Positions 52,100 through 59,847 of a stretch of 64,000 nucleotides of DNA are shown here, one piece after another; positions within the stretch are counted from its first letter, which is position 1, and each line of letters begins with the position of its first letter. The translations under genes and the position numbers were made by a program. Origin of the DNA: CBDANZ01 sp965197865 (GTDB lineage Bacteria; Acidobacteriota; Vicinamibacteria; Vicinamibacterales; CAVVIG01); contig CBDANZ010000003.1 in NCBI GenBank assembly GCA_965197865.1, positions 248,001 to 312,000 on the forward strand. Reading direction: 5' to 3'. The notes under the pieces were generated by a model that ran no database searches, was not told the origin of the DNA, and saw nothing but the letters and a program-made list of their open reading frames with translations.

Positions 52100-52933
52100 T
52101 CACCGTGTCGCTGAGCCAGCGTCAACGTTCGAAAATCCAGCCCCTATGATACGCCGTGTGCCTTGTTCCTGCAGAAACGCGATTACTTTGAGGTCATCCG
52201 ATTTCCATTCGGGCCGCACACCGGCCGAGGTGCTAGTCGACCATCGGCGCGTCTGAGGCGACAGCGTACCCACCTGAGTTAGCGTGCGGACCACGGCGCT
52301 GTGCCTGAGGCGCCGGCCGCGGTTCTCGCCCCTCGGGACGCTGGTCACTAGATGGTCCTCGGTGACGACCAGCATCAAATCGGCGGTCTCCCGCATGCTC
52401 ACCGCCGGCGGCACGTTCACACCGATCTGGATCCGTACGTCTCCGCCGACGCCCAGCTGTGCCGCGGTGACATCGACAGCGACTTTTGGCGCCTGGGCGG
52501 CCCTGACAATCGCGCGTTCTACAGCTTTGGCATCGCTGCCGATCTCCTCGAGGTGACCGTCAACGACGAGCTGCGGCGTGTAAATGCTACTGGTGCGAAA
52601 GACTTTGGCCTGGTACTCCGATTGACGCTTGGTGAACGCGCTGGAGGAAAACGGATCGCGCCAGCCGAGGCGGTTCCAGTAGTCCACATGCTCGCCAAGA
52701 CCGAGCACGGTGACACCAGCCACCGGCTGCTGGTGCACGAGGTTCCTCAGAAGCGTGTCCGCCGGTGGACAGCTCGAGCACCCCTCAGACGTAAAGAGCT
52801 CAGCTATTACGAGCGTATTGCTGGCCGACGACGGCACGGCGGGACACGCCCAGATGCTGCCCACGACCGTGTATGACCCCGCCAGGAGTATTCCCAGGGC
52901 ACCAGCAACCTTGAGCATGCGTAGGAACTTCAT
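52100..52933 (-). CDS. DUF1223 family (thioredoxin-like) exported protein, copy A
   Basis: An N-terminal hydrophobic segment (GALGILLAGSYTVVGSIW) is followed by LVIAELFTSEGCSSCPPADT, the CxxC of DUF1223 proteins, then LGEHVDYWNRLGWRDPFSS, SIYTPQLVVDGHLEEIGSDA and a beta-rich C-terminal domain (LMLVVTEDHLVTSVPRGENR). The fold is thioredoxin-like; the substrate is unknown. I use the ATG at 52933 with AAGG upstream; a GTG 15 bases earlier is possible. It is followed at once by the small Cys protein; a decayed duplicate pair lies at 55.2-56.2 kb. Confidence 0.83.
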   Translation of the reverse strand: MKFLRMLKVAGALGILLAGSYTVVGSIWACPAVPSSASNTLVIAELFTSEGCSSCPPADTLLRNLVHQQPVAGVTVLGLGEHVDYWNRLGWRDPFSSSAFTKRQSEYQAKVFRTSSIYTPQLVVDGHLEEIGSDAKAVERAIVRAAQAPKVAVDVTAAQLGVGGDVRIQIGVNVPPAVSMRETADLMLVVTEDHLVTSVPRGENRGRRLRHSAVVRTLTQVGTLSPQTRRWSTSTSAGVRPEWKSDDLKVIAFLQEQGTRRIIGAGFSNVDAGSATR

Positions 52934-52970
52934 CGTCGCCTTAATCACCGAGGCTGGCCTAGATATTTCC

Positions 52971-53489
52971 TCAAGCTCCAGCGAGCCGTCGGGCCAGGGG
53001 CCCCGCCAGCGCCTCTGTGATCTGACGGAGCTCAGGTTCGCTGAGAGTGCTCACGAAGAAGACGAGGTGACTCGATGCCCTGAACGATACCACGCCAAGA
53101 CCATCGGCCATAACCCGCGAGGCTAGACGAGGGCGCTCCTTGCCTCTTGTCAAGTCGGGCACCCAATTCCTGTCATCGGTGACTAGAAGCGACACGACAT
53201 GTCCTTGGAACCGTAGCACGATATGGGCAAACCGGCGTCCGTTGAACACGTACGCGTGCCGTTCGAGAACTCGAATGGGCCCAGCATGCGTCGTCAACTC
53301 GGTTGACGGCTGGCCCTGCAGTAAGCCGTACCATGCAGCATAGTGGGCCGCAGCCTCTTCCAGCCGAATCGGTTGCTCGTCCAGGCGGAACTGGACTGCG
53401 CAATTGCGATGCTCGCCGACGGCATCGCGTGCGATCGCGTAGACACCGTCAAAGAGAAGCAACAGCCCGACGCTTAGGGCGAGCGTCAC
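52971..53489 (-). CDS. Membrane-anchored protein of the anti-sigma operon
   Basis: The 172-residue protein begins with one transmembrane helix (VTLALSVGLLLLFDGVYAIA) and has an extracytoplasmic domain with VLERHAYVFNGRRFAHIVLR, VSLLVTDDR and SSHLVFFVSTLSEPEL. The GTG start overlaps the anti-sigma stop as GTGA, so the two are probably the cytoplasmic and outer halves of one split anti-sigma factor. I do not recognise a named family for the outer domain. Confidence 0.65.
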   Translation of the reverse strand: MTLALSVGLLLLFDGVYAIARDAVGEHRNCAVQFRLDEQPIRLEEAAAHYAAWYGLLQGQPSTELTTHAGPIRVLERHAYVFNGRRFAHIVLRFQGHVVSLLVTDDRNWVPDLTRGKERPRLASRVMADGLGVVSFRASSHLVFFVSTLSEPELRQITEALAGPLARRLAGA

Positions 53490-53773
53490 AACGGCAGCCG
53501 CCGCGGCTCTGCGCCACGCCCGGGAGACCCAGCCAGCGCGCCGGAGGCTCGCAGGTTCGAGATGACGTCACCCACAAAATCATCGTGCATGCGCAGCGTC
53601 CCCGTATTCATGAAGGCCCGCTGGATCGTCGCGCGCAGCGTCCGGCGAGACTCCAGCTCAGCCCGGCACTCGGGGCAGCTTTCGAGATGCCGCAGCACCT
53701 CATGGTTGGTTTCCACGAGAAGCTGCTCACTCAGAAACGAATCGGCAAGTTCGCGAACTTCACCGCATTGCAT
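53486..53773 (-). CDS. Zinc-finger anti-sigma factor (zf-HC2), cytoplasmic part
   Basis: From the ATG at 53773 the 95-residue protein reads MQCGEVRELADSFLSEQLLV, HEVLRHLESCPECRAELESR (the H-x3-C-x2-C zinc site) and RTLRATIQRAFMNTGTLRMH. It would hold the ECF sigma factor at rest. There is no stop between the sigma frame and this ATG: the sigma gene reads straight into it, so the protein may also be made as a sigma/anti-sigma fusion. Confidence 0.75.
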   Translation of the reverse strand: MQCGEVRELADSFLSEQLLVETNHEVLRHLESCPECRAELESRRTLRATIQRAFMNTGTLRMHDDFVGDVISNLRASGALAGSPGRGAEPRRLPL

Positions 53774-54345
53774 GATCGGCCTGCCTTTCAACCATCGCTC
53801 GGTGGTGCGCCGTCTAGACACGTGCGAGTTCGCGGCGAGCTCACGCCGCAGTAGTGCCAGGCCCCGGTGGAGCCGCGACATGACCGTGCCGACCGGAAGG
53901 CTCAAGGCTGCGGCGATCTCCTTGTAACTGAGCTCTTCGACATCGCAGAGCACGATAACCTCCTGATAGTGCACCGGAATACGTCCAAGCGCCGCGAGCA
54001 CGTCCTCGTCAGTGAGCTCCTGTGGAATAGGCGGTGTGAATGGCACGATATTGGCCGCCCGTTCTTCCGCGTCGTTGACCAACGGCGAACGGCTTTTCGT
54101 CCGTTGCCGATTGCCACGGACATGCTGCAGAATCGACACCAGCCAAGCGCGACAGTTGATTCCGGCCTTGAACCGAACGATACGAGCGCCTCTTTCAAAG
54201 TCTCCTGAACGAGATCCTCGGCTTCGTCGCGGTTCTTCTCGAACCACATCGCCAGCCGAAACAACCGGTCGAAATGGGGAAGCGCTTCCGCCTCGAAGGC
54301 TGTCCACACTTGTTCACGGTCACGCCGTCGTCGAGCGGATGTCAT
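53774..54345 (-). pseudogene. ECF RNA polymerase sigma factor, one frameshift, no own stop
   Basis: The ATG at 54345 opens MTSARRRRDREQVWTAFEAE, then LPHFDRLFRLAMWFEKNRDE and AEDLVQETLKEAL (region 2). Near 54190 the frame shifts by one base to RFKAGINCRAWLVSILQHVR, and region 4 follows (GRIPVHYQEVIVLCDVEELS, YKEIAAALSLPVGTVMSRLH). The second frame then runs into the anti-sigma ORF without a stop. It is either a real lesion or a sequence error. The downstream genes of the operon are intact. Confidence 0.75.
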
Positions 54346-54689
54346 TGGGCTCCGAACCGCCTCCGTCCGATCACGCGCTCGTTGAAGAGATATCTGGAAC
54401 CGGTGCATTTATTCCACCAGCCCGCCCCTCCACCCTCTGTGGTCTAGGGACACTTGCGAGCGAGATTCCAACCGACGCCTCTAGGATGACACTGAAGGGC
54501 TTCCGATAGACGGGGACGGCTTCGCTCAACGGCGCCGAGTTGAACAGTTCTGGAGTCGAAAACTTCAGCGATCGGAGTCGCAGGGACGGTGCCGGCTCAA
54601 CGGCCACCGCGATCGCGCGGTACTCGGCGGCGCCCGGGGCTCGGAAAGTAGACTACATGAGGGGGTGCATTCTAGCCTCAGCGTCGTGT
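54346..54689. other. Region without a supportable gene
   Basis: This stretch is upstream of the ECF sigma gene and should hold its promoter. A minus-strand open frame (54655-54400) reads SLRLRSLKFSTPELFNSAPL, then EAVPVYRKPFSVILEASVGI, with normal codon use, but I recognise no family and no start; it may be another gene remnant. Confidence 0.4.
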
Positions 54690-54836
54690 TCGCCTGGCAG
54701 AATGTCGGCGCCAAACAGGTGGGCGGCCGAATCTGGCTGGTGAGCTTTATTGGACTACGGTCTCGACTACTTCGACGACGAGACCTGCAGGCTCGATCCG
54801 ATCGAGAATCCGTTCAGCCCGAAAGTGTCACCTTAA
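54690..54836 (+). pseudogene. Transposase (integrase-core type) C-terminal remnant
   Basis: VFAWQNVGAKQVGGRIWLVS, F and, after a one-base shift, DYGLDYFDDETCRLDPIENP and FSPKVSP match the far C-terminus of integrase-core transposases. Nothing of the catalytic core remains. Confidence 0.45.
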
Positions 54837-54863
54837 TGTCCCCGGAATGCACCCTGGCTTTGT

Positions 54864-54889
54864 TGGCGGGGTCGACGAGACTCGAACCC
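54864..54889. repeat. Partial tRNA-Asp 3'-end copy (att-like), degenerate
   Basis: Twenty-six bases equal the first 26 of the tRNA-Asp region (from 61021) with one mismatch (GACGAGACTC for GACGGGACTC). Similarity stops abruptly afterwards. It is probably an old attachment-site duplication. From 54890 to 55211 there is no gene I can support; 54970-55020 resembles the spacer at 60850-60900 in reverse orientation. Confidence 0.55.
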
Positions 54890-55211
54890 TATTAACGCAG
54901 TTTTCTAACGTGGTGATGGCATGAGACTCCTGACGACAAGCCTCTGCGGCTCACCAACTTCCAGCCTCGGAGGCGTTCTCCGGTGTCCTCGGGAATCCTC
55001 TGGAATCGGCCCCCGTCGTGGTAACATAGTGGCAACGCGGTCTGACCGTTTTCTCGCTTTCGCGTAGCTACGAAGAGCCGCCCCTAGCTCGCCCGTCGGT
55101 GCCCGCAACGACCATGAGCGTCAACAGCACGAGGCTCCGACACATGGAAACCGGTCACCCAGACGCGCGCGCCCTCTCAGCAAGTCGAGCGCGTCCGGAT
55201 GACTGGGAATG

Positions 55212-55559
55212 CTACTTCTTCATCATCCCCATCTTCACCGACGCGACCGTGATGGTGTCGCCCTGCACGTCACCCACGATCTCAGCCGCCTTGCCGGCGA
55301 GCTTGTCGAGCTCGGTCTTCTGCGCAGTGGTCGCCTTTAGCGTGTAGGCCTTGTCCTCGACGACGAGTGCGTACTCGGAGCCCTTCTTGACGCAGCCCTT
55401 CGTGCAGGCAGTTGCGTCATCCATCATGTGCTTGACGCCGCACTTCGCGTCGGCGACGGTGCCCTTGAGGGTCATTTCAGCGGCGCTGAGCGGCGCTGTG
55501 CCGAGGGCCAGTACGCCCATGAGCAGGAATAGGAATGCTGCTGTTCTAGTCACCTTCAT
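55212..55559 (-). CDS. Small secreted Cys-containing protein, copy B
   Basis: From the ATG at 55559, with AAGGAGAG about 6 bases upstream, this 115-residue protein has a clear signal peptide (AAFLFLLMGVLALGTAPLSA) and the same domain as copy A: MTLKGTVADAKCGVKHMMDD, ACTKGCVKKGSEYALVVEDK and KAAEIVGDVQGDTITVASVK. Unlike its DUF1223 neighbour, it is intact. Upstream lies the decayed DUF1223 copy B, so the gene may now lack its original promoter. Confidence 0.78.
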   Translation of the reverse strand: MKVTRTAAFLFLLMGVLALGTAPLSAAEMTLKGTVADAKCGVKHMMDDATACTKGCVKKGSEYALVVEDKAYTLKATTAQKTELDKLAGKAAEIVGDVQGDTITVASVKMGMMKK

Positions 55560-55606
55560 CGTGTGCTCTCCTTGAAAGATTGAGACAATTGTGAACCCAC
55601 GATATT

Positions 55607-56150
55607 CTACCATGTGCCCGGGTTTGCGTGATCGACGGTCGCAGAGCCGGCACCGATGACACGCCGGCTCTTGCGTTTCTTGCAGAAAACCAACGATTCT
55701 GAGATCCGGAGTCTTCCACTCCGCCGCGACCGGCACCGTCCCCCTCGTCGCGACCGTTCGACTCGGCGGGGTCAACGAGCCCAACGCCGTGAGGCTGCAG
55801 ACCACGGCGCAATGCCTCAGTTTCCGGCCCCGATTCTCGCCGCGCTGGACGTCGGTTGCCAGATGATCCTGTGTGATGGCGATTATGACATCACCCTTCT
55901 CGCGCACGGTGACCTCCGGCGGTACTTCCACCTGGACTTGGACGCGTACGTCATCGCCGTCGGTCAGCGAGGCGGTCACGCCGACGGCCGCCTTGGGGAC
56001 CTGCGCGGCCTCGGCGATTGCGTCGCGGACCGCCGTGATGTCGCTGCCGATTTCTTCAAGTTGACCGTTGATGACGATCTGAGGCGTGCAGAGGCGTGTA
56101 AATACTCCTGTTGCGAAAAACCTGCGCTTGATCCACCCTCCGGTTGCTCC
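55607..56150 (-). pseudogene. DUF1223 family protein, copy B (truncated, frameshifted)
   Basis: The fragment begins RVDQAQVFRNRSIYTP, then has a 10-base tandem duplication (CACGCCTCTG, near 56085-56100) that breaks the frame. It continues IVINGQLEEIGSDITAVRDA, VEVPPEVTVREKGDVIIAIT and LATDVQRGENRGRKLRHCAV, and a further shift precedes the end VIGAGSATVDHANPGTW. The N-terminal CxxC half is missing and replaced by integrase sequence. Confidence 0.75.
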
Positions 56151-56689
56151 CCCATTCCGAAGCCGTCGGTTGGGTTCTACGATTTCGACGAATACGAACG
56201 GCTCATCGAAGCGGTAAGATCCGAACCGAAAGCATATTTCATCATCCTGCTAGGCGGTGATGCGGGGCTTCGATGCGGTGAAATGATCGCCCTTGAGTGG
56301 CACGATGTCGACCTTCACAATCGGCAGCTCTGCATTCAACGCTCTGATTGGAAGGGTCACGTCACGATTCCCAAGGGCGGACGGCTCCGGTACGTGCCGA
56401 TGACCACCCGACTCGCATCAGCGCTCAAGGAGCACCGGCACCTGCGCTCGGCCTTGGTGTTGTGCCAAGCGGACGGCTCGCGGCTGTCGGCGGATGTGGT
56501 CAAGCACCACGTCGAACGAGCCGCGAGGCGCGCGCAGTTGCGAGACAGCGACGTGCATCGGCTGCGCCACACGTTCTGCTCGCATCTGGCGATGCGAGGA
56601 GCGCCAGCGCGAGCGATCCAGGACCTGGCTGGTCACGCGGATCTCTCGACGACGCAACGCTACATGCACCTGAGCCCAGCGGCGATCTA
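56150..56689 (+). pseudogene. Tyrosine recombinase, C-terminal catalytic domain, cut at both ends
   Basis: The frame carries the catalytic Arg in LLGGDAGLRCGEMIALEWHD, HRLRHTFCSHLAMRG (H-x2-R), DLAGHADLSTTQRYMHLSPA with the third His and the Tyr nucleophile, and then ends at the TAG of the MITE CTAG. The N-terminal arm and core-binding domains are absent. After the MITE and IS1111 element the same frame resumes at 58222 as DAIRLLDSPGLLPGRGNMVE, the expected C-terminal tail, and ends just before the tRNA-Asp att copy. Confidence 0.78.
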
Positions 56690-56928
56690 GCAGTCCGTGG
56701 TGAAAGTCCGTCTGCATTCGACGAGCGATGCATCCTCGTGGCCTGCGTTGCTCCTCCATCAAATACAGGCAGTATTCTCGGTCGTCGCGCCTTGCCCGCG
56801 AGGCGCCTCGCTCGTCTCGGTGCAGCGCCCGACTTTCACCATGATGGTATGGACTCCTCCCGGTTCCGATGCGGCATGATGTGCCGCATCAGCTGATGCC
56901 CATCAGCCACAACCAGGAGGAAACCGAA

Positions 56929-57957
56929 ATGGATGCTACGACAGTGGCCGTTGACCTGGCAAAGTCCGTGTTCGAGCTGGCGATCGCCAATGCCCGGTGG
57001 CGCGTGTGGTCGCGCCAGCGACTCAACCGCGCACGGTTCGCCCGCTTTCTCGCGCAGACGCCGCCGACCCATGTGGTGATGGAGGCGTGTGGCACCGCCC
57101 ACTACTGGGGGCGGGTTGCCCAGCAACACGGCCATCGCGTCACCCTCGTGCCCCCGGCGTACGTGCGGCCCTATGTGCGGCGCAACAAGACGGACCGGGC
57201 GGATGCGGAGGCGATCCGGTCGGGCGAGATACCCCGTGTCCCGGTGAAGCGGGTCGAGCAGCAAGCGCTCGTGGCGCTGCACCGGGTGCGCGAGCAGTGG
57301 ATGACGACGCGGACGGCGCGCATCAATGTGTTACGCGGGCTCTTGCGGGAACAGGGGCTGCTGCTGCCGGCGGGGGCCTGTGCGGCGCTGCGGGCCTTGC
57401 CTGTGCTGCTCGACGAGGCGGCCACCGTGTTGCCGAGGCATCTGCGGCAGGTGCTCACGAGCGTCCACGAGGAAGTGCGGGCGATTGAGGCTCGGATTGC
57501 CGGCCTGGAACGGGAATTGCGCGCCCTGGCCGACGCCGACCCCGTCGTGATGCGACTGCGGACGATTCCCGGGATTGGGCTGTTGACCGCCACGGCCCTC
57601 GTCGGCACCGTCGGGCACATCCACGCATTCCGGCGCGCGCGCCAGTTTGCCAGCTGGCTCGGCCTGACGCCGCGCGAGTACTCGAGTGGGCAGCGGCGGC
57701 GCCTCGGGGGGATCAGTAAACGCGGGGACGTGTATCTCCGGTGCTTGCTCACCCACGGCGCGCGCGCGGTGCTCGCGTCGGCCCACCGGCGCCGGGCGGC
57801 CCAGCAGCCCCTCACGCGTCTGCACCACTGGGCGATGACGGTGCACGCGCGGCGCGGCTACAACAAAGCCACGATTGCCGTGGCGAACAAACTCGGCCAA
57901 CTCGTTTGGGCGGTTTGGCACAAGGATGCGCCCTGCGCACTGCCGGACGCGGCGTAA
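56929..57957 (+). CDS. IS110/IS1111-family transposase (DEDD)
   Basis: The 342-residue protein has the RuvC-like N-terminus VAVDLAKSVFELAIA, VVMEACGTAHYWGRV and YVRRNKTDRADAEAI (the DEDD residues), and the C-terminal transposase_20 domain with MRLRTIPGIGLLTATALVGT, FASWLGLTPREYSSGQRRRL and ISKRGDVYLRCLLTHGARAV carrying the catalytic Ser region. A CAGGAGG Shine-Dalgarno lies 8 bases before the ATG. The frame is complete and the element looks functional. It acts with an element-encoded guide RNA. Confidence 0.92.
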   Translation: MDATTVAVDLAKSVFELAIANARWRVWSRQRLNRARFARFLAQTPPTHVVMEACGTAHYWGRVAQQHGHRVTLVPPAYVRPYVRRNKTDRADAEAIRSGEIPRVPVKRVEQQALVALHRVREQWMTTRTARINVLRGLLREQGLLLPAGACAALRALPVLLDEAATVLPRHLRQVLTSVHEEVRAIEARIAGLERELRALADADPVVMRLRTIPGIGLLTATALVGTVGHIHAFRRARQFASWLGLTPREYSSGQRRRLGGISKRGDVYLRCLLTHGARAVLASAHRRRAAQQPLTRLHHWAMTVHARRGYNKATIAVANKLGQLVWAVWHKDAPCALPDAA

Positions 57958-58192
57958 CCCGAGCTACACCTCCACGCGAGATGCTGAGCGAGTGACCCTG
58001 ACATGGCCCTTCGGTCCGACCGACACCGCATCAGGCCGATAGCAGCCCTGGCGCTCGACGCCGGCACCACGATTGGCCCGCGGTGCGCGACTATCCATGT
58101 TGGCCAGGAGGCAAAGGCTCTCCACGGACAGGCCGGATATACGACCGCAACCAACGCGAAGGACCGACCGTCACGACCCACTCGCTTGATCA
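57958..58192 (+). ncRNA. Right non-coding end of the IS1111 element (seekRNA/bridge-RNA region, candidate)
   Basis: In the IS1111 group the guide RNA is encoded downstream of the transposase. This 235-base region has no ORF of note and contains short words that match the occupied target (the MITE terminus): CCACGGAC at 58122-58129, CACCACG at 58065-58071 and TAGCAG at 58040-58045. Whether these are guide segments needs folding; the matches are short and could be chance. Confidence 0.45.
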
Positions 58193-58326
58193 CCGGGAGG
58201 AGTCCATATACGGACTGCTAGGACGCAATTCGACTGTTGGATTCCCCAGGACTCCTCCCGGGCCGTGGCAACATGGTGGAAATGGGAACTAGCGAGACGG
58301 CTAACTCGCCTCGCTAGTATGATTTA

Positions 58327-58375
58327 GTTGGCGGGGTCGACGGGACTCGAACCCGCGACCTCCGGCGTGACAGGC
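58327..58375. repeat. 49-bp copy of the tRNA-Asp 3' half (att site)
   Basis: This is identical over 49 bases to 61019-61067, the 3' half of tRNA-Asp including the CCA end, T arm and most of the anticodon stem. It then diverges. It lies directly after the integrase C-terminal tail (58222-58326), as expected for an attachment site formed by integration into the tRNA gene. Confidence 0.85.
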
Positions 58376-58485
58376 ATTGGTCATATCTCGCAACTGACCG
58401 TCACAACACAACTTGCAGGCGGTACCACGCGAAGCCGCCACGCTAGGCCCCAAAGGCTCGCTTCACCGCGTCTTGCAGGCGCGGG

Positions 58486-58614
58486 TCAACAACACATCGT
58501 CGTGTAGATGTCCGTTGTCTGAATCTTCGCATGCCCGAGGACCTTCTGCACGATTTCCTTGTTGCCGCACGCCAGCAGCAGGCGCACCGAGTAACTATGC
58601 CGCAGCCGATAGCA
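58486..58614 (-). pseudogene. Second tyrosine recombinase, C-terminal fragment
   Basis: The minus strand reads YRLRHSYSVRLLLACGNKEI and VQKVLGHAKIQTTDIYTTM, then a stop: the H-x2-R, GHA and Tyr nucleophile of a tyrosine recombinase. Upstream the frame is lost. It lies just inside the att copy at 58327 and faces it, so it is likely a remnant of a second integrated element. The stretch 58615-58823 holds no gene. Confidence 0.7.
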
Positions 58615-58823
58615 ATTAACCGGCCTAAACATCAGCCTGAGTTTTTCGACAGCCACAGGGTCAGATTATAGAAGATCATCACGCGCAACAGCTTTGGGAG
58701 CCGTGTTATAGTGCCTTTCGGGCCATGGCTGTCACGTGCCGCCGTGCACGTTCTCGCGCTTCAGCGGTGCAGAACGGCGCAGCACTGTCGCGAGTGGATT
58801 TGCCCTAGGACGGAGCATCAGCG

Positions 58824-59438
58824 ATGTGGGTTCGGGGATCCGGGTGGGTCGCGGCGCTGGCGATTACGTTTGTCGCCCACGGCAGTGCCGCGGGGCGGCC
58901 GATCGACAGGTCCGGGCCGGCACCGGTCGTCGGCGAACCGGCACGCTCTCAGGAGGTGACCCTCGGCGGCGGCAAGGTGACCGAAATCCACCCGGGTCAG
59001 GGTGGGAGCCCACACGTCAGGTCCAACTGGGTGCTCGAGGGCGCGAACATTTCGATCACCTACGGGCGGCCGTACCTCAAGGGTCGGACGATCGGTGAGA
59101 CGGTCGACCCGACGGAGGGGCGCGTATGGCGCCTCGGCGCTGATGAAGCGACAACCCTCAGCAGCGACAGGCCCCTGATGATCGGCCCTACGCTCGTCCC
59201 CAGCGGGAGCCATACCTTGTGGATCCTGGACACCGGCGATACCTGGGAGCTCATTGTCAACGAGCAGACGGGACAGTCGGGCACGGAGTACGATCCGACG
59301 CACGACCTTGCACGAATTCCCATGAAAGTGGCTCAGGCCAGCGTGCCAGCTGAGCAGCTCACGCTCTCTATCGGCGCCGGCCAACTGACGATCGAATGGG
59401 GTCGGATGCTGGCGACCGTTCCACTCCAGGTCGACTGA
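58824..59438 (+). CDS. DUF2911 exported protein
   Basis: The 204-residue protein has a signal peptide (WVAALAITFVAHGSAAG) and the DUF2911 core: GANISITYGRPYLKGRTIGE, VWRLGADEATTLSSDRPLMI, SGSHTLWILDTGDTWELIVN and SGTEYDPTHDLARIPMKV. The function is unknown; the fold is a periplasmic beta-sandwich. It lies in the small island between the att copy and tRNA-Asp, with an intact frame. Confidence 0.82.
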   Translation: MWVRGSGWVAALAITFVAHGSAAGRPIDRSGPAPVVGEPARSQEVTLGGGKVTEIHPGQGGSPHVRSNWVLEGANISITYGRPYLKGRTIGETVDPTEGRVWRLGADEATTLSSDRPLMIGPTLVPSGSHTLWILDTGDTWELIVNEQTGQSGTEYDPTHDLARIPMKVAQASVPAEQLTLSIGAGQLTIEWGRMLATVPLQVD

Positions 59439-59847
59439 ATGGAACTCGCTGTGGTGTTTCAGCTGGCGCCGAGGCTCGCCATAGGGCTCGTTTGCGCGTT
59501 GATTGGCGTTGCGTTGGTGCATGAATAGGAACCGGCCCGCGACGATCCCAACCCAGAGGCCCGTCAACGACCAGTGCTGTACGACTCTGGCCGACCAAGG
59601 TCAGTCATCCGATTCAGGACGTGGCACGCGAGCAGTGCCTCGGTCTGCCGCCCGCCTGCGCGCGACCTACCGAGACCCAGTCACTGCCGCAGAGATTCGA
59701 GAAGAAGTGGTCACGTTGTTGGACTTGCCACCGGAAGATGAGGCAGGCAGGTGATTCGTTGTCCGTTCAAAACTGGGTCGACGAACTCCAGCGCCTCGTC
59801 CCGACCGACTAAAAGCGGAAGCGCACGTACGCCTTGTGGGGGGGGGC
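59439..59847. other. Region without an intact gene; possible protein-kinase C-terminal tail
   Basis: The only protein-like words are PVTAAEIREEVVTLLDLPPE (59670-59750) and, in another frame, SLSVQNWVDELQRLVPTD before a TAA at 59812. The latter resembles the last residues of TolB-like or PEGA Ser/Thr kinases, from memory only. I see no start or domain. Confidence 0.35.

Larger units (their letters stand above)
56842..58210 (+). mobile_element. IS110-family (IS1111 group) insertion sequence, complete
   Basis: The bounds are fixed by the interrupted MITE repeat. Sub-terminal inverted repeats of 16 bp (ATGGACTCCTCCCGGT and complement) begin 7 bases inside the left end and stop 3 bases before the right end, the arrangement typical of the IS1111 group. 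No target duplication is present, as expected. The single transposase ORF is intact. Confidence 0.9.
56687..58221. mobile_element. MITE copy 2, split by an IS1111-type element
   Basis: The left part (56687-56841) repeats copy 1 nearly base for base, starting CTAG + CAGTCCGTGGTGAAAGTC. The right end stops at GACTTTCACCA (56841) and resumes at 58211 with CGGACTGCTAG. Joined, these two pieces are the exact complement of the left terminal repeat. The 1369 bases between them are the IS1111 element. Confidence 0.88.

Noticed and set aside
54864..54889. A second tRNA gene near 54.9 kb
   Set aside because: Only 26 bases of the tRNA-Asp 3' end are present; there is no anticodon or D arm, so it is an att-like remnant.
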